The notes under the pieces: model-generated
What the model saw: the letters and a program-made list of their open reading frames with translations, nothing else
The model's database searches: none
What the model was told of the DNA's origin: nothing
Translations under genes and position numbers: made by a program
Shown here: positions 1 to 4,566 of the stretch, one piece after another
Numbering within the stretch: position 1 is the stretch's first letter
Layout of the letters: each line of letters starts with the position of its first letter
NCBI GenBank assembly: GCA_027296805.1
Contig: JAPUIR010000284.1
Span: 1 to 5,646, forward strand
DNA from: Chloroflexota bacterium
Lineage (GTDB): Bacteria; Chloroflexota; Dehalococcoidia; Bin125
Direction: 5' to 3'
DNA length: 5,646 nucleotides

Positions 1-237
1 GACAACTGTGTGGTGGGGATCGAAGCGAACACGGCACGGATCGATGAGCTGATGCGGTCGTCGCTCATGCTCGTAACGGCGCTGAACCCGCATATCGGCT
101 ACGACAATTCCGCGAAGATCGCGAAGAAGGCGCACGAGGACGGGTCGACGTTGGAGGAGGCGGGAGTGGCGCTGGGGCTACTGACGTCGGAGCAGTTCGC
201 CGAGTGGATCAAGCCCAACGAGATGACGCACCCGTAG
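1..237 (+). CDS. fumC: Fumarate hydratase class II, C-terminal fragment
   Basis: This is the 3' end of a gene that begins before the window; the frame is open from base 1 and stops at TAG 235-237, giving 78 visible residues. The visible part starts [10 protein letters not shown] and continues through [15 protein letters not shown], an IAKKAH stretch, and a tail of the [15 protein letters not shown] type. These are hallmarks of the C-terminal domain of class II (Fe-S-independent, homotetrameric) fumarases, which reversibly hydrate fumarate to L-malate in the cytoplasmic TCA cycle. The catalytic SS-loop and most active-site residues lie upstream and cannot be checked. Among the aspartase/fumarase superfamily, the GIE-x-N and NPHIGYD segments fit FumC better than aspartase or argininosuccinate lyase. 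The gene converges with the ECF sigma gene, only 9 nt between stops. The succinate dehydrogenase genes that make its substrate lie about 3.3 kb away on the other strand. Confidence 0.95.
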   Translation, partial: DNCVVGIEANTARIDELMRSSLMLVTALNPHIGYDNSAKIAKKAHEDGSTLEEAGVALGLLTSEQFAEWIKPNEMTHP

Positions 238-247
238 GCGCGCCTAC
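234..247. repeat. Perfect 14-bp palindrome spanning two convergent stop codons
   Basis: GTAGGCGCGCCTAC is its own reverse complement. Its left arm contains the TAG of fumC (235-237) and its right arm ends inside the TAG of the minus-strand sigma gene (249-247). As RNA it could fold into a 5-bp stem with a CGCG loop on either strand, so it might be a minimal bidirectional end signal for the two convergent genes. There is no T-tract on either side, so intrinsic terminator function is only a guess. Confidence 0.35.
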
Positions 248-849
248 TAGTCGACGTCCAGGATGCGACGGAGTCTGCGCAGCGCGCGGTGCAGCAGCGC
301 GCGTGACGCCTCCTCGCTGCGCCCCATCTGACGGCCCACCTCATCGTGACGCAGCCCTTGGAGCAGACGCAGCGTGATGACCTGGCGCTGATCGTCGGGG
401 AGGAGGAGGAGCGCCTGCCGCAGGCGTTCGCGATCGGCGGAGCGGACGGCTTCGGCCTCGGGCTCGGTGGAGTCAGGCGTGGTGAGCTCGGCTGCGTTCT
501 CGATCGGCACCGGCTGTGGACGTCGCAGCTCGTCGAGCGATCGATTGTGCGCGATACGAAGGATCCAGGCGTTGAAGCGGCCGGGGTCGCGCAGACGGGG
601 GAGGTCACGCCAGGCGTCTAGGAAGACCTGAGCCACGACGTCTTCCGTCCGACCCGGATCCTGCACAATGGCGCCCGCATAGCGAAACACCATCGCCACC
701 GACGCTTTGAAGACCTCCTCGAAGGCGTCACGATCGCCCTGTTGGGCCCGATGCACTGTGCCGGCGGGGACCGCGGGAGAGCGTTCGACCTGCGCCTCGA
801 TGGGCAGGGCGGTGGCTTCAGCGTGCGTGAGGTCGGAGACGCGTTCCAT
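247..849 (-). CDS. ECF (sigma-70 family, extracytoplasmic function) RNA polymerase sigma factor
   Basis: The 200-residue product has the two-domain layout of ECF sigma factors. Region 2 spans about residues 34-110 and includes AQQGDRDAFEEVF, a TEDVVAQVFLDAW core-binding stretch, and FNAWILRIAHNRSLDELRR, the region 2.3/2.4 part that melts and reads the -10 element. An acidic linker (about 111-138) follows. Region 4 (about 140-195) has LLLLPDDQRQVITLRLLQGL and a helix-turn-helix ending HRALRRLRRIL, which reads the -35. There is no extra C-terminal domain. The ATG at 849 overlaps the TGA of the upstream membrane-protein gene by one base (TGATG), and only a weak purine stretch precedes it, so translation is probably coupled to that gene. 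About 30 N-terminal residues precede region 2, so a later GTG start is possible but less likely given the coupling. The ECF subgroup was not assigned. Confidence 0.93.
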   Translation of the reverse strand: MERVSDLTHAEATALPIEAQVERSPAVPAGTVHRAQQGDRDAFEEVFKASVAMVFRYAGAIVQDPGRTEDVVAQVFLDAWRDLPRLRDPGRFNAWILRIAHNRSLDELRRPQPVPIENAAELTTPDSTEPEAEAVRSADRERLRQALLLLPDDQRQVITLRLLQGLRHDEVGRQMGRSEEASRALLHRALRRLRRILDVD

Positions 850-2615
850 CAGGAGGCTCCGTCCCCTGCGTGGCCTTGCGCTTGATCGGAGGGACCGCCA
901 GCGCTGCTGCCGTGGTCGCCGGCTTCGGGCTCGTTATTGCCATTGTTGCCATCGCCGTGGTTACCGCTGCCGTCGGCGTGGTCGCCATGGGTGCCGTCAC
1001 CGTGGTTGCCGTTATCGCCTTGGTTGCCGTTACCCGCGCCCGGGTGATCGCCGGGGGGATCGCCGGGCGGCGGGTCGTCAGCCGGGGGCTCGACCGGTGG
1101 TGGGTCGTCAGCCGGGGGGGCCACGGGCGCCGGGTCGTCGTCAGACGGGGGGGCCACGGGCGCCGGGTCGTCAGCCGGGGGGGCCGCGGGCGGCGGGTCG
1201 TCAGGCGGGGGGGCCGCGGGCGGCGGGGCGTCCGCCGGGGGGGCCGCGGGCGGCGGATCGTCCGCCGGGGGATCGACCGGCGGCGGGTCGTCGCCGGGGG
1301 GATCGACCGGCGGCGGGTCGTCGCCGGCGGGATCGACCGGCGGCGGATCATCGCCGGTAGGAGCGACGGGCGGGTCGGCGGCCGGGGGATCGGCGGCGGG
1401 CGGTGTCTCCAAGAATTGAGTGAAAGTCGGTGGGACGACCTGGAGCGCTCGCACCTCGCTGTGGATGACGCCGTTTCGCAGTCGAGCGCTGAAACGCAAG
1501 CGCGAGGACGAGTTCGAGAAGGTCACCTCGACCTGGTCCGCGTCCGACACGACTGATCCGATCCAGCCCGGCTCGGACTGGACGTCTTGCAGGCGCAGGG
1601 CGTCGCCGGCCACGGAGAGCACCACCAAGCCCGCCGTGCGGACGGGGAAGGTCTGGATTTCGGCTACGCCGCTCGGCTCGGCAGTCGTCGTGCCGTCGGA
1701 GGACTCCGTGGTCGTGCGCACCACCTGCAGAACGACTGTGCCGTCTCGCAAGGTCGCGCCAACCTCGACGCTTTCAGCGCCTCCCGAGAAGTGCGTCATG
1801 ACGCTGCGCCCGAACGTTCGCACGGCCTGCGAGGACCAGCCATCGAGCGTGGTGACGGCTCCGAGTTCAAGCCCCGCTACGGAGCCCAGCAGCTGTATCG
1901 CACCGGCGCCATCGACGGCGATCGAGAGCGGAAGTTCGTCGGCGGCGAAGATCTCGGTCTCGACCGCACTCTCGGGATCGAGCCGCCTCGCCATGACGAG
2001 GGTCTGCAACGGGCCTCGCGAGACGCGCGCGCGGATCGCGATGGCGCTCAGCTCGGCCAGCCGGCTCAGGGTCTGCTGGGAGCCGACATCAAGCGAGCCG
2101 GTTTCGAGCAACGCGGCCCGTGTGGCGGCGAGCGTGCCGATGGTTTGGTCCAATTCTGCGTTGGTGAGCCGGTCCAGCCGCTCGGGATCGGCGAAGTAGT
2201 CAGTGAGCTCAGCGGCGACGGCGTTCAACGAATCCAGTTCGCCGGGCGAAAGAACGCCGTCGTTCAGCGCCTGGCTTGTGGTCATGGCCAGGAGTGAGAG
2301 GTCCGTGCGGTAGCCGGACTCTCCCGTCGCGCCTCCGCTCATGGCGACGACCGTGGAGGCGAAGAGCACGATCGCTAAGGTCGCCGCAGTGGCGGCCACC
2401 CTGCGCTGCGTCTCGAGCATGGGCGCGAGGCGCGGTGGGATGTACCAGCGGGGCGCAACCTGCTCCCCGAGGTCATTCGCGATGCGCTCCCAGATGGAGT
2501 CGGGGCGCAGTTCGGGCGTTCCAGCCCAGAGGTCGACGAGGTCGTCGGCCGTCGTATCGGGCAGGTCGGCGCGGTCTTTGCCCGGCCCACGGAGGAAGGT
2601 CCAGTCTCGTGCCAC
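849..2615 (-). CDS. Single-pass membrane protein with Pro-rich repeats; putative anti-sigma/sensor partner of the ECF factor
   Basis: I do not recognise this 588-residue protein as a named family. In order, it shows an N-terminal segment of about 72 residues containing LRPDSIWERIANDLG, which resembles the stretch just before the membrane helix in RskA-type anti-sigma factors; a hydrophobic helix at about 73-92 preceded by QRR, implying N-terminus inside; a helical region (about 105-198); a beta-rich, Ser/Thr/Val-rich region (about 202-405); ten Pro/Asp-rich 10-residue repeats (421-521); and a Gly/Asn/His/Asp-rich tail (522-588). I see no cysteine, hence no HxxxCxxC zinc anti-sigma motif. The frame stays open upstream to 2897, but GTG 2615 is chosen because GGAGG lies 7 nt before it and longer forms would run into the divergent PPOX gene. 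Its TGA overlaps the sigma ATG. I infer a membrane regulator whose C-terminus crosses the cell wall; a structural surface protein is the alternative. Confidence 0.75.
   Translation of the reverse strand: MARDWTFLRGPGKDRADLPDTTADDLVDLWAGTPELRPDSIWERIANDLGEQVAPRWYIPPRLAPMLETQRRVAATAATLAIVLFASTVVAMSGGATGESGYRTDLSLLAMTTSQALNDGVLSPGELDSLNAVAAELTDYFADPERLDRLTNAELDQTIGTLAATRAALLETGSLDVGSQQTLSRLAELSAIAIRARVSRGPLQTLVMARRLDPESAVETEIFAADELPLSIAVDGAGAIQLLGSVAGLELGAVTTLDGWSSQAVRTFGRSVMTHFSGGAESVEVGATLRDGTVVLQVVRTTTESSDGTTTAEPSGVAEIQTFPVRTAGLVVLSVAGDALRLQDVQSEPGWIGSVVSDADQVEVTFSNSSSRLRFSARLRNGVIHSEVRALQVVPPTFTQFLETPPAADPPAADPPVAPTGDDPPPVDPAGDDPPPVDPPGDDPPPVDPPADDPPPAAPPADAPPPAAPPPDDPPPAAPPADDPAPVAPPSDDDPAPVAPPADDPPPVEPPADDPPPGDPPGDHPGAGNGNQGDNGNHGDGTHGDHADGSGNHGDGNNGNNEPEAGDHGSSAGGPSDQAQGHAGDGAS
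905..1046 (-). other. His/Gly/Asn/Asp-rich low-complexity tail of the membrane protein
   Basis: This encodes most of the last 67 residues of the membrane protein. It is built almost only from Gly, Asn, Asp and His, with short recurring pieces such as GNHGDG and THGDH. Seven histidines occur between the end of the Pro-rich repeats and the stop codon. Such composition is disordered and could bind divalent metal, but no defined metal-binding motif is visible. Confidence 0.6.
1053..1355 (-). repeat. Ten tandem 30-bp coding repeats (Pro/Asp-rich 10-residue units)
   Basis: The minus-strand reading has ten consecutive units of the form GDDPPPVDPP or ADDPPPAAPP; one unit is 11 residues (33 bp) because of an extra Asp. 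The first three and last two units carry V-D, V-E or G-D before the final Pro pair, while the middle ones carry A-A or V-A, which suggests internal duplication. Five units contain a run of seven C on the coding strand (plus-strand G7 at 1114-1120, 1147-1153, 1177-1183, 1207-1213 and 1237-1243). In the protein this is an extended proline-rich stalk of about 100 residues of the kind used to span a cell wall. Confidence 0.9.
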
Positions 2616-2622
2616 GCGGTCG

Positions 2623-2627
2623 CCTCC
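2623..2627 (-). promoter_or_regulatory. Shine-Dalgarno site setting the GTG start of the membrane-protein gene
   Basis: The minus strand reads GGAGG followed by 7 nt and then GTG at 2615-2613. This is the best ribosome binding site near the 5' end of the long frame and is the main reason for placing the start here rather than further upstream. Confidence 0.7.
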
Positions 2628-2698
2628 GTGCGCCCCAATTTCCTCAAACCGGGAAGAGATCTGAACGTAACAGGGGCACTCAAAAGTTTGGGGGCGGG

Positions 2699-2716
2699 TG
2701 ATCGATATGTGATCGA
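2699..2716. repeat. Direct repeat TGATCGA, 11-bp period
   Basis: TGATCGA occurs at 2699-2705 and again at 2710-2716 with TATG between, so the copies start 11 bp apart, about one helical turn. The same stretch contains the inverted pair CGAT/ATCG (2703-2706 and 2712-2715). Its place between two divergent genes fits a regulator binding site, but no regulator is identifiable. Confidence 0.3.
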
Positions 2717-2824
2717 AGCACCGCTTGCGTTCCGGTCCCTGTCCAGCATCGGCGCTCCTTCCCTTCCACCGAGCTAGCGAGAGCGGTAGGTTCCTCCCAG
2801 ATGCAGACGGAAACGAGGAATGCC

Positions 2825-3289
2825 ATGCCCAGCCGACGAGGCTCCATCGCGATGACGGAAGAGGAGCAAGGGGAATTCTTGGAGGCGGGCTGGACACTTC
2901 AGGTCGCGTCGGTGGGTCCGGAGGGATGGCCGCATCTGGTGGCGATGTGGTACGCGGTGATCGATGGGGCGATCCATTTCACCACGTTCGCCAAGGCGCA
3001 GAAGGTGCTCAACCTGCGGCGGGACCCCAAGGTGAGCTGCATGCTGGAGGCGGGCGAGGAATACCAAGAGCTACGGGGGCTGGTGATCGAAGGGGAGGCA
3101 GAGGTGGTGGAAGGTGATACGGATCTGGTGCTCCAAGTCATGGCCGGAATCGAGCGAAAGCGGAGCGGCGGCGAACCCGTGATGCCGAACGATGTGCAGC
3201 GCAAGCAGGCCAGTAAACGCGCCGTGGTGCGGGTGAAGCCGACAAACGTGTATTCGTGGGACCACCGCAAGCTGGGCGGCGTGTACTAG
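2825..3289 (+). CDS. PPOX-class split-barrel flavin/F420-binding protein (pyridoxamine 5'-phosphate oxidase-like family)
   Basis: The 154-residue product matches the small split beta-barrel PPOX-like family, which includes F420-dependent reductases and FMN- or haem-binding relatives. Visible marks are GWPHLVAMWY (34-43, second barrel strand), FAKAQKVLNLRRDP (55-68, the basic loop that in this family contacts the cofactor phosphate), LRGLVIEGEAEVV (83-95), and an end of the YSWDHRKLGGVY type. These proteins usually form cytoplasmic dimers with the cofactor at the interface. The substrate cannot be inferred; true pyridoxamine-phosphate oxidase activity is unlikely because the C-terminal PNPOx segment is absent. 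ATG 2825 is chosen because GAGGA (2815-2819) lies 5 nt before it and the protein then starts MPSRRGSIAMTEEE as relatives do. In-frame ATG 2801, near a possible -10 (TAGGTT), would add 8 residues and could be a leaderless start. The gene is alone, divergent from the membrane-protein/ECF pair. Confidence 0.88.
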   Translation: MPSRRGSIAMTEEEQGEFLEAGWTLQVASVGPEGWPHLVAMWYAVIDGAIHFTTFAKAQKVLNLRRDPKVSCMLEAGEEYQELRGLVIEGEAEVVEGDTDLVLQVMAGIERKRSGGEPVMPNDVQRKQASKRAVVRVKPTNVYSWDHRKLGGVY

Positions 3290-3299
3290 GGTCCCTTCC

Positions 3300-3315
3300 C
3301 CACTACATCTAGTGG
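3300..3315 (+). terminator. Small hairpin after the PPOX stop codon
   Basis: CCACTA-CATC-TAGTGG forms a 6-bp perfect stem with a 4-nt loop, 10 nt after the TAG at 3287-3289. The position fits a transcript end, but the stem is short and the following TTGGCG is not a U-tract. Confidence 0.25.
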
Positions 3316-3442
3316 TTGGCGTCGGGCAGCGTCCAGGATTTCGGTGCCTTGATGCTTTATGTCGAGTTCTTACCCGAACATTGCACGGGGGTGGGAACCG
3401 CCTTCCCAGATGCGGCGTTCTGCTACATGGAGGGCCGACGTA

Positions 3443-3511
3443 GGCAAGTCGCAAGTACCGTCACCCCGCCCGCCTCCTTCCCTTCGGGGAAGGAACGAAC
3501 TGCGACTTGTC
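3443..3511 (+). other. Compound stem-loop with cUUCGg tetraloop hairpin
   Basis: The outer arms GGCAAGTCGCA (3443-3453) and TGCGACTTGTC (3501-3511) pair over 11 positions with one G-U. They enclose a perfect 8-bp hairpin TCCTTCCC-TTCG-GGGAAGGA (3475-3494). Read as plus-strand RNA, the inner loop is C(UUCG)G, the unusually stable tetraloop; on the minus strand it would be CGAA. This favours function in plus-strand RNA, for example as the 3' end of the PPOX transcript, or a dispersed palindromic element. No U-tract follows. Confidence 0.45.
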
Positions 3512-3529
3512 GCCCTCCACGGACCCCAC

Positions 3530-3561
3530 AGTGACGCCGGCTCTCGCGAGTCGGCGTCACT
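3530..3561 (-). terminator. Strong hairpin downstream of the sdhE-like gene
   Basis: AGTGACGCCG (3530-3539) pairs perfectly with CGGCGTCACT (3552-3561). The stem continues inward through CTC/GAG after a G-U pair (a C-A mismatch in minus-strand RNA), closing on a TCGC loop. It starts 26 nt past the sdhE-like stop, where the minus-strand operon should end, and also faces readthrough from the PPOX side. There is no T-run on either strand, so it may act as a bidirectional or Rho-assisted end or an RNA-stabilising stem. Confidence 0.4.
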
Positions 3562-3587
3562 TGATCTGGGGCGGTTCCAGGAAGGCG

Positions 3588-4466
3588 CTAGAGCGCGCCA
3601 GCCTTCTCGAGCAGGGGTTTGGTGTCGACGACGTGGCGGTTGAGCCCGAGGGCTTCGGGATCGAGGCCCATGGCGAGGCCGATGAGCTGGGGGACGTGCA
3701 GGATGGGCACCTCGAGCTTGCGCTCGATGACCTTGGCGGCGTCGAACTGCTGGGCGTCCAGGTTGAGGTGGCAGAGGGGGCAGGGCGTCACCAGCGCGTC
3801 GGCGCCCTTGTCTTTGGCCTCTGCGACGTGCGATCCCGCCATCGTGAGGGAGTTCTTGCGGTTGATCGTGAGGATGGGGAAGCCGCAGCACTTCGTCATG
3901 CCGTCGTAGGTGACGGAGGTGGCGCCGACGAGATTGATGACCGCTTCCAGGCTCTGACGGCGGTGGGGATGCTCCTCGAAGCCCAGGACGCGCTCGGGAC
4001 GCAGGATGTAGCAGCCGTAGAAGGGGCCCAGGTTGAGTTCGTTGAGGGGGCGTGTGATGAGGTGGTTGAGCTTGCCTTCCTCGAGGTCCTCCAGCAAGAT
4101 CCAGAGCAGGTGACGTGGGTCGGCGGTACCTTTGTACTCTAGCCCTTCCGGCGCGAGGCGCTCGTTGATGCGGGCGCGGAAGTCTTCGTTCTGGAGCTTC
4201 TCGCGAGTCAGGTTGTGGACGCCGACGCAGGTGGAGCAGATGTCGAGCAGGGGCAGGCCCTTCTGCTCTGCGATGGCCATCGTGCGCGCGTTGAGCACGT
4301 CCTGAAGATAGGGGTCGGAGTCGGAGATGATGCCGGCGCCGGTGCAGGACGCGGCGTCGAGTTCGTCGAGTTCGATGCCGATGTGCTCGGCGACGGCGAG
4401 GGTGGACTTGTACAGCTCTGGGGCCGCCCCGCGAGCGACGCAACCGGGCCAGAAGGCATATTTCAT
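3588..4466 (-). CDS. sdhE: SdhE/HdrB-like CCG-domain subunit of a type-E succinate dehydrogenase/fumarate reductase
   Basis: The 292-residue protein has two CCG (cysteine-rich) domains as in heterodisulfide reductase HdrB and the SdhE subunit of non-classical succinate:quinone reductases. Domain 1 begins FWPGCVARG (Cys9), with Cys41 in SCTGAG and Cys77/Cys80 in CSTC. Domain 2 has Cys152 (FYGCYILRPE), Cys193-Cys194 (KCCGFP) and Cys229/Cys232 (CPLC). The family motif is C-x31-39-CC-x35-36-CxxC; domain 2 is complete with slightly different spacing, while domain 1 has Ser40 for the first Cys of the CC pair. No membrane-spanning helix is evident, so quinone-side attachment would be peripheral, probably through the hydrophobic C-terminal stretch near HVPQLIGLAMGL. 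The inferred role is passing electrons from SdhB to quinone. It follows sdhB by 100 nt on the same strand. A stand-alone HdrB of another complex is less likely. Start ATG 4466 has only a weak purine-rich site before it. Confidence 0.88.
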   Translation of the reverse strand: MKYAFWPGCVARGAAPELYKSTLAVAEHIGIELDELDAASCTGAGIISDSDPYLQDVLNARTMAIAEQKGLPLLDICSTCVGVHNLTREKLQNEDFRARINERLAPEGLEYKGTADPRHLLWILLEDLEEGKLNHLITRPLNELNLGPFYGCYILRPERVLGFEEHPHRRQSLEAVINLVGATSVTYDGMTKCCGFPILTINRKNSLTMAGSHVAEAKDKGADALVTPCPLCHLNLDAQQFDAAKVIERKLEVPILHVPQLIGLAMGLDPEALGLNRHVVDTKPLLEKAGAL

Positions 4467-4566
4467 TGTCGCTCGCTCTTCATGGTCTCTTCGCTTTCGT
4501 CTCTTTGGGCGCTTGCGTCTTCTGAGAGCACTCGCCGCATGCGCGACGCCGGTTCGGCGGGTTCAG
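4467..4566 (-). other. sdhB-sdhE spacer with an open 25-codon frame
   Basis: The 100 nt between the two subunit genes contain a minus-strand frame from ATG 4540 (with an internal ATG at 4483) that ends with TGA at 4465-4463, overlapping the sdhE ATG as ATGA. The 25 residues are highly charged and resemble nothing I know. No good Shine-Dalgarno site precedes ATG 4540; ATG 4483 has a weak GAAGAG. It might couple translation to sdhE, or be chance. Confidence 0.25.

Larger units (their letters stand above)
2616..2824. promoter_or_regulatory. Divergent intergenic region between the membrane-protein/ECF pair and the PPOX gene
   Basis: These 209 bases must hold the promoters of both divergent units. 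The minus strand has TGTTAC (2672-2667), which resembles the AAC-containing -35 elements of ECF-dependent promoters and would place a start site just upstream of the GGAGG. No clear CGTC-type -10 follows at the right distance. The plus strand has TAGGTT (2787-2792), a plausible -10 (TAnnnT) just upstream of ATG 2801 but without a convincing -35. Direct repeats TGATCGA sit in the middle (2699-2716). Confidence 0.45.
3290..3587. other. Gene-free spacer between convergent genes, rich in hairpins
   Basis: No credible coding sequence is visible on either strand. The spacer holds small inverted repeats at 3300-3315 (CCACTA/TAGTGG), 3392-3408 (TGGGAA/TTCCCA) and 3365-3378 (GTTC/GAAC), plus the two larger structures at 3443-3511 and 3530-3561. 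No T-tract follows any of them. Both flanking genes end here, so transcript ends are expected in this region. Confidence 0.6.

Noticed and set aside
818..1351. Arg/Pro-rich minus-strand reading frame over the repeat array
   Set aside because: It is a frame shadow of the 30-bp coding repeats, with extreme Arg/Pro composition. It matters only as the frame a slip would enter.
1053..1355. CRISPR-like array (regular 30-bp repeats)
   Set aside because: Units abut without unique spacers, keep a reading frame and encode a Pro-rich stalk; no cas genes are nearby.
870..1556. Plus-strand Arg/Gly-rich reading frame
   Set aside because: Antisense shadow of the Pro-rich repeats and of the membrane-protein gene, with no recognisable domain and low-complexity composition.
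247..2615. Assigning the membrane protein to a named anti-sigma or DUF family
   Set aside because: Only a short segment before the membrane helix looks familiar; no zinc anti-sigma motif or full domain could be recognised by eye.
2801..2824. Upstream ATG 2801 as the start of the PPOX gene
   Set aside because: Kept only as an alternative: ATG 2825 has GAGGA at 5 nt and gives the N-terminus expected for the family. The TAGGTT element 8 nt before 2801 could still allow a leaderless form.
2616..2897. Upstream in-frame extension of the membrane-protein gene (94 more codons, start at 2897)
   Set aside because: It would overlap the well-supported PPOX gene on the other strand, has no ribosome binding site to favour it, and the added residues look like non-coding sequence. 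GTG 2615 has GGAGG at 7 nt.
3355..3385. tRNA-like T-arm (GTTC-TTACCC-GAAC)
   Set aside because: The stem has only 4 bp, the loop is wrong for a T-arm, and no acceptor or anticodon stem can be placed around it.
3370..4443. Long Arg-rich minus-strand frame over the sdhE gene
   Set aside because: Out-of-frame shadow of the SdhE-like gene, which has all its cysteine motifs in the other frame; the long frame is a by-product of high GC.
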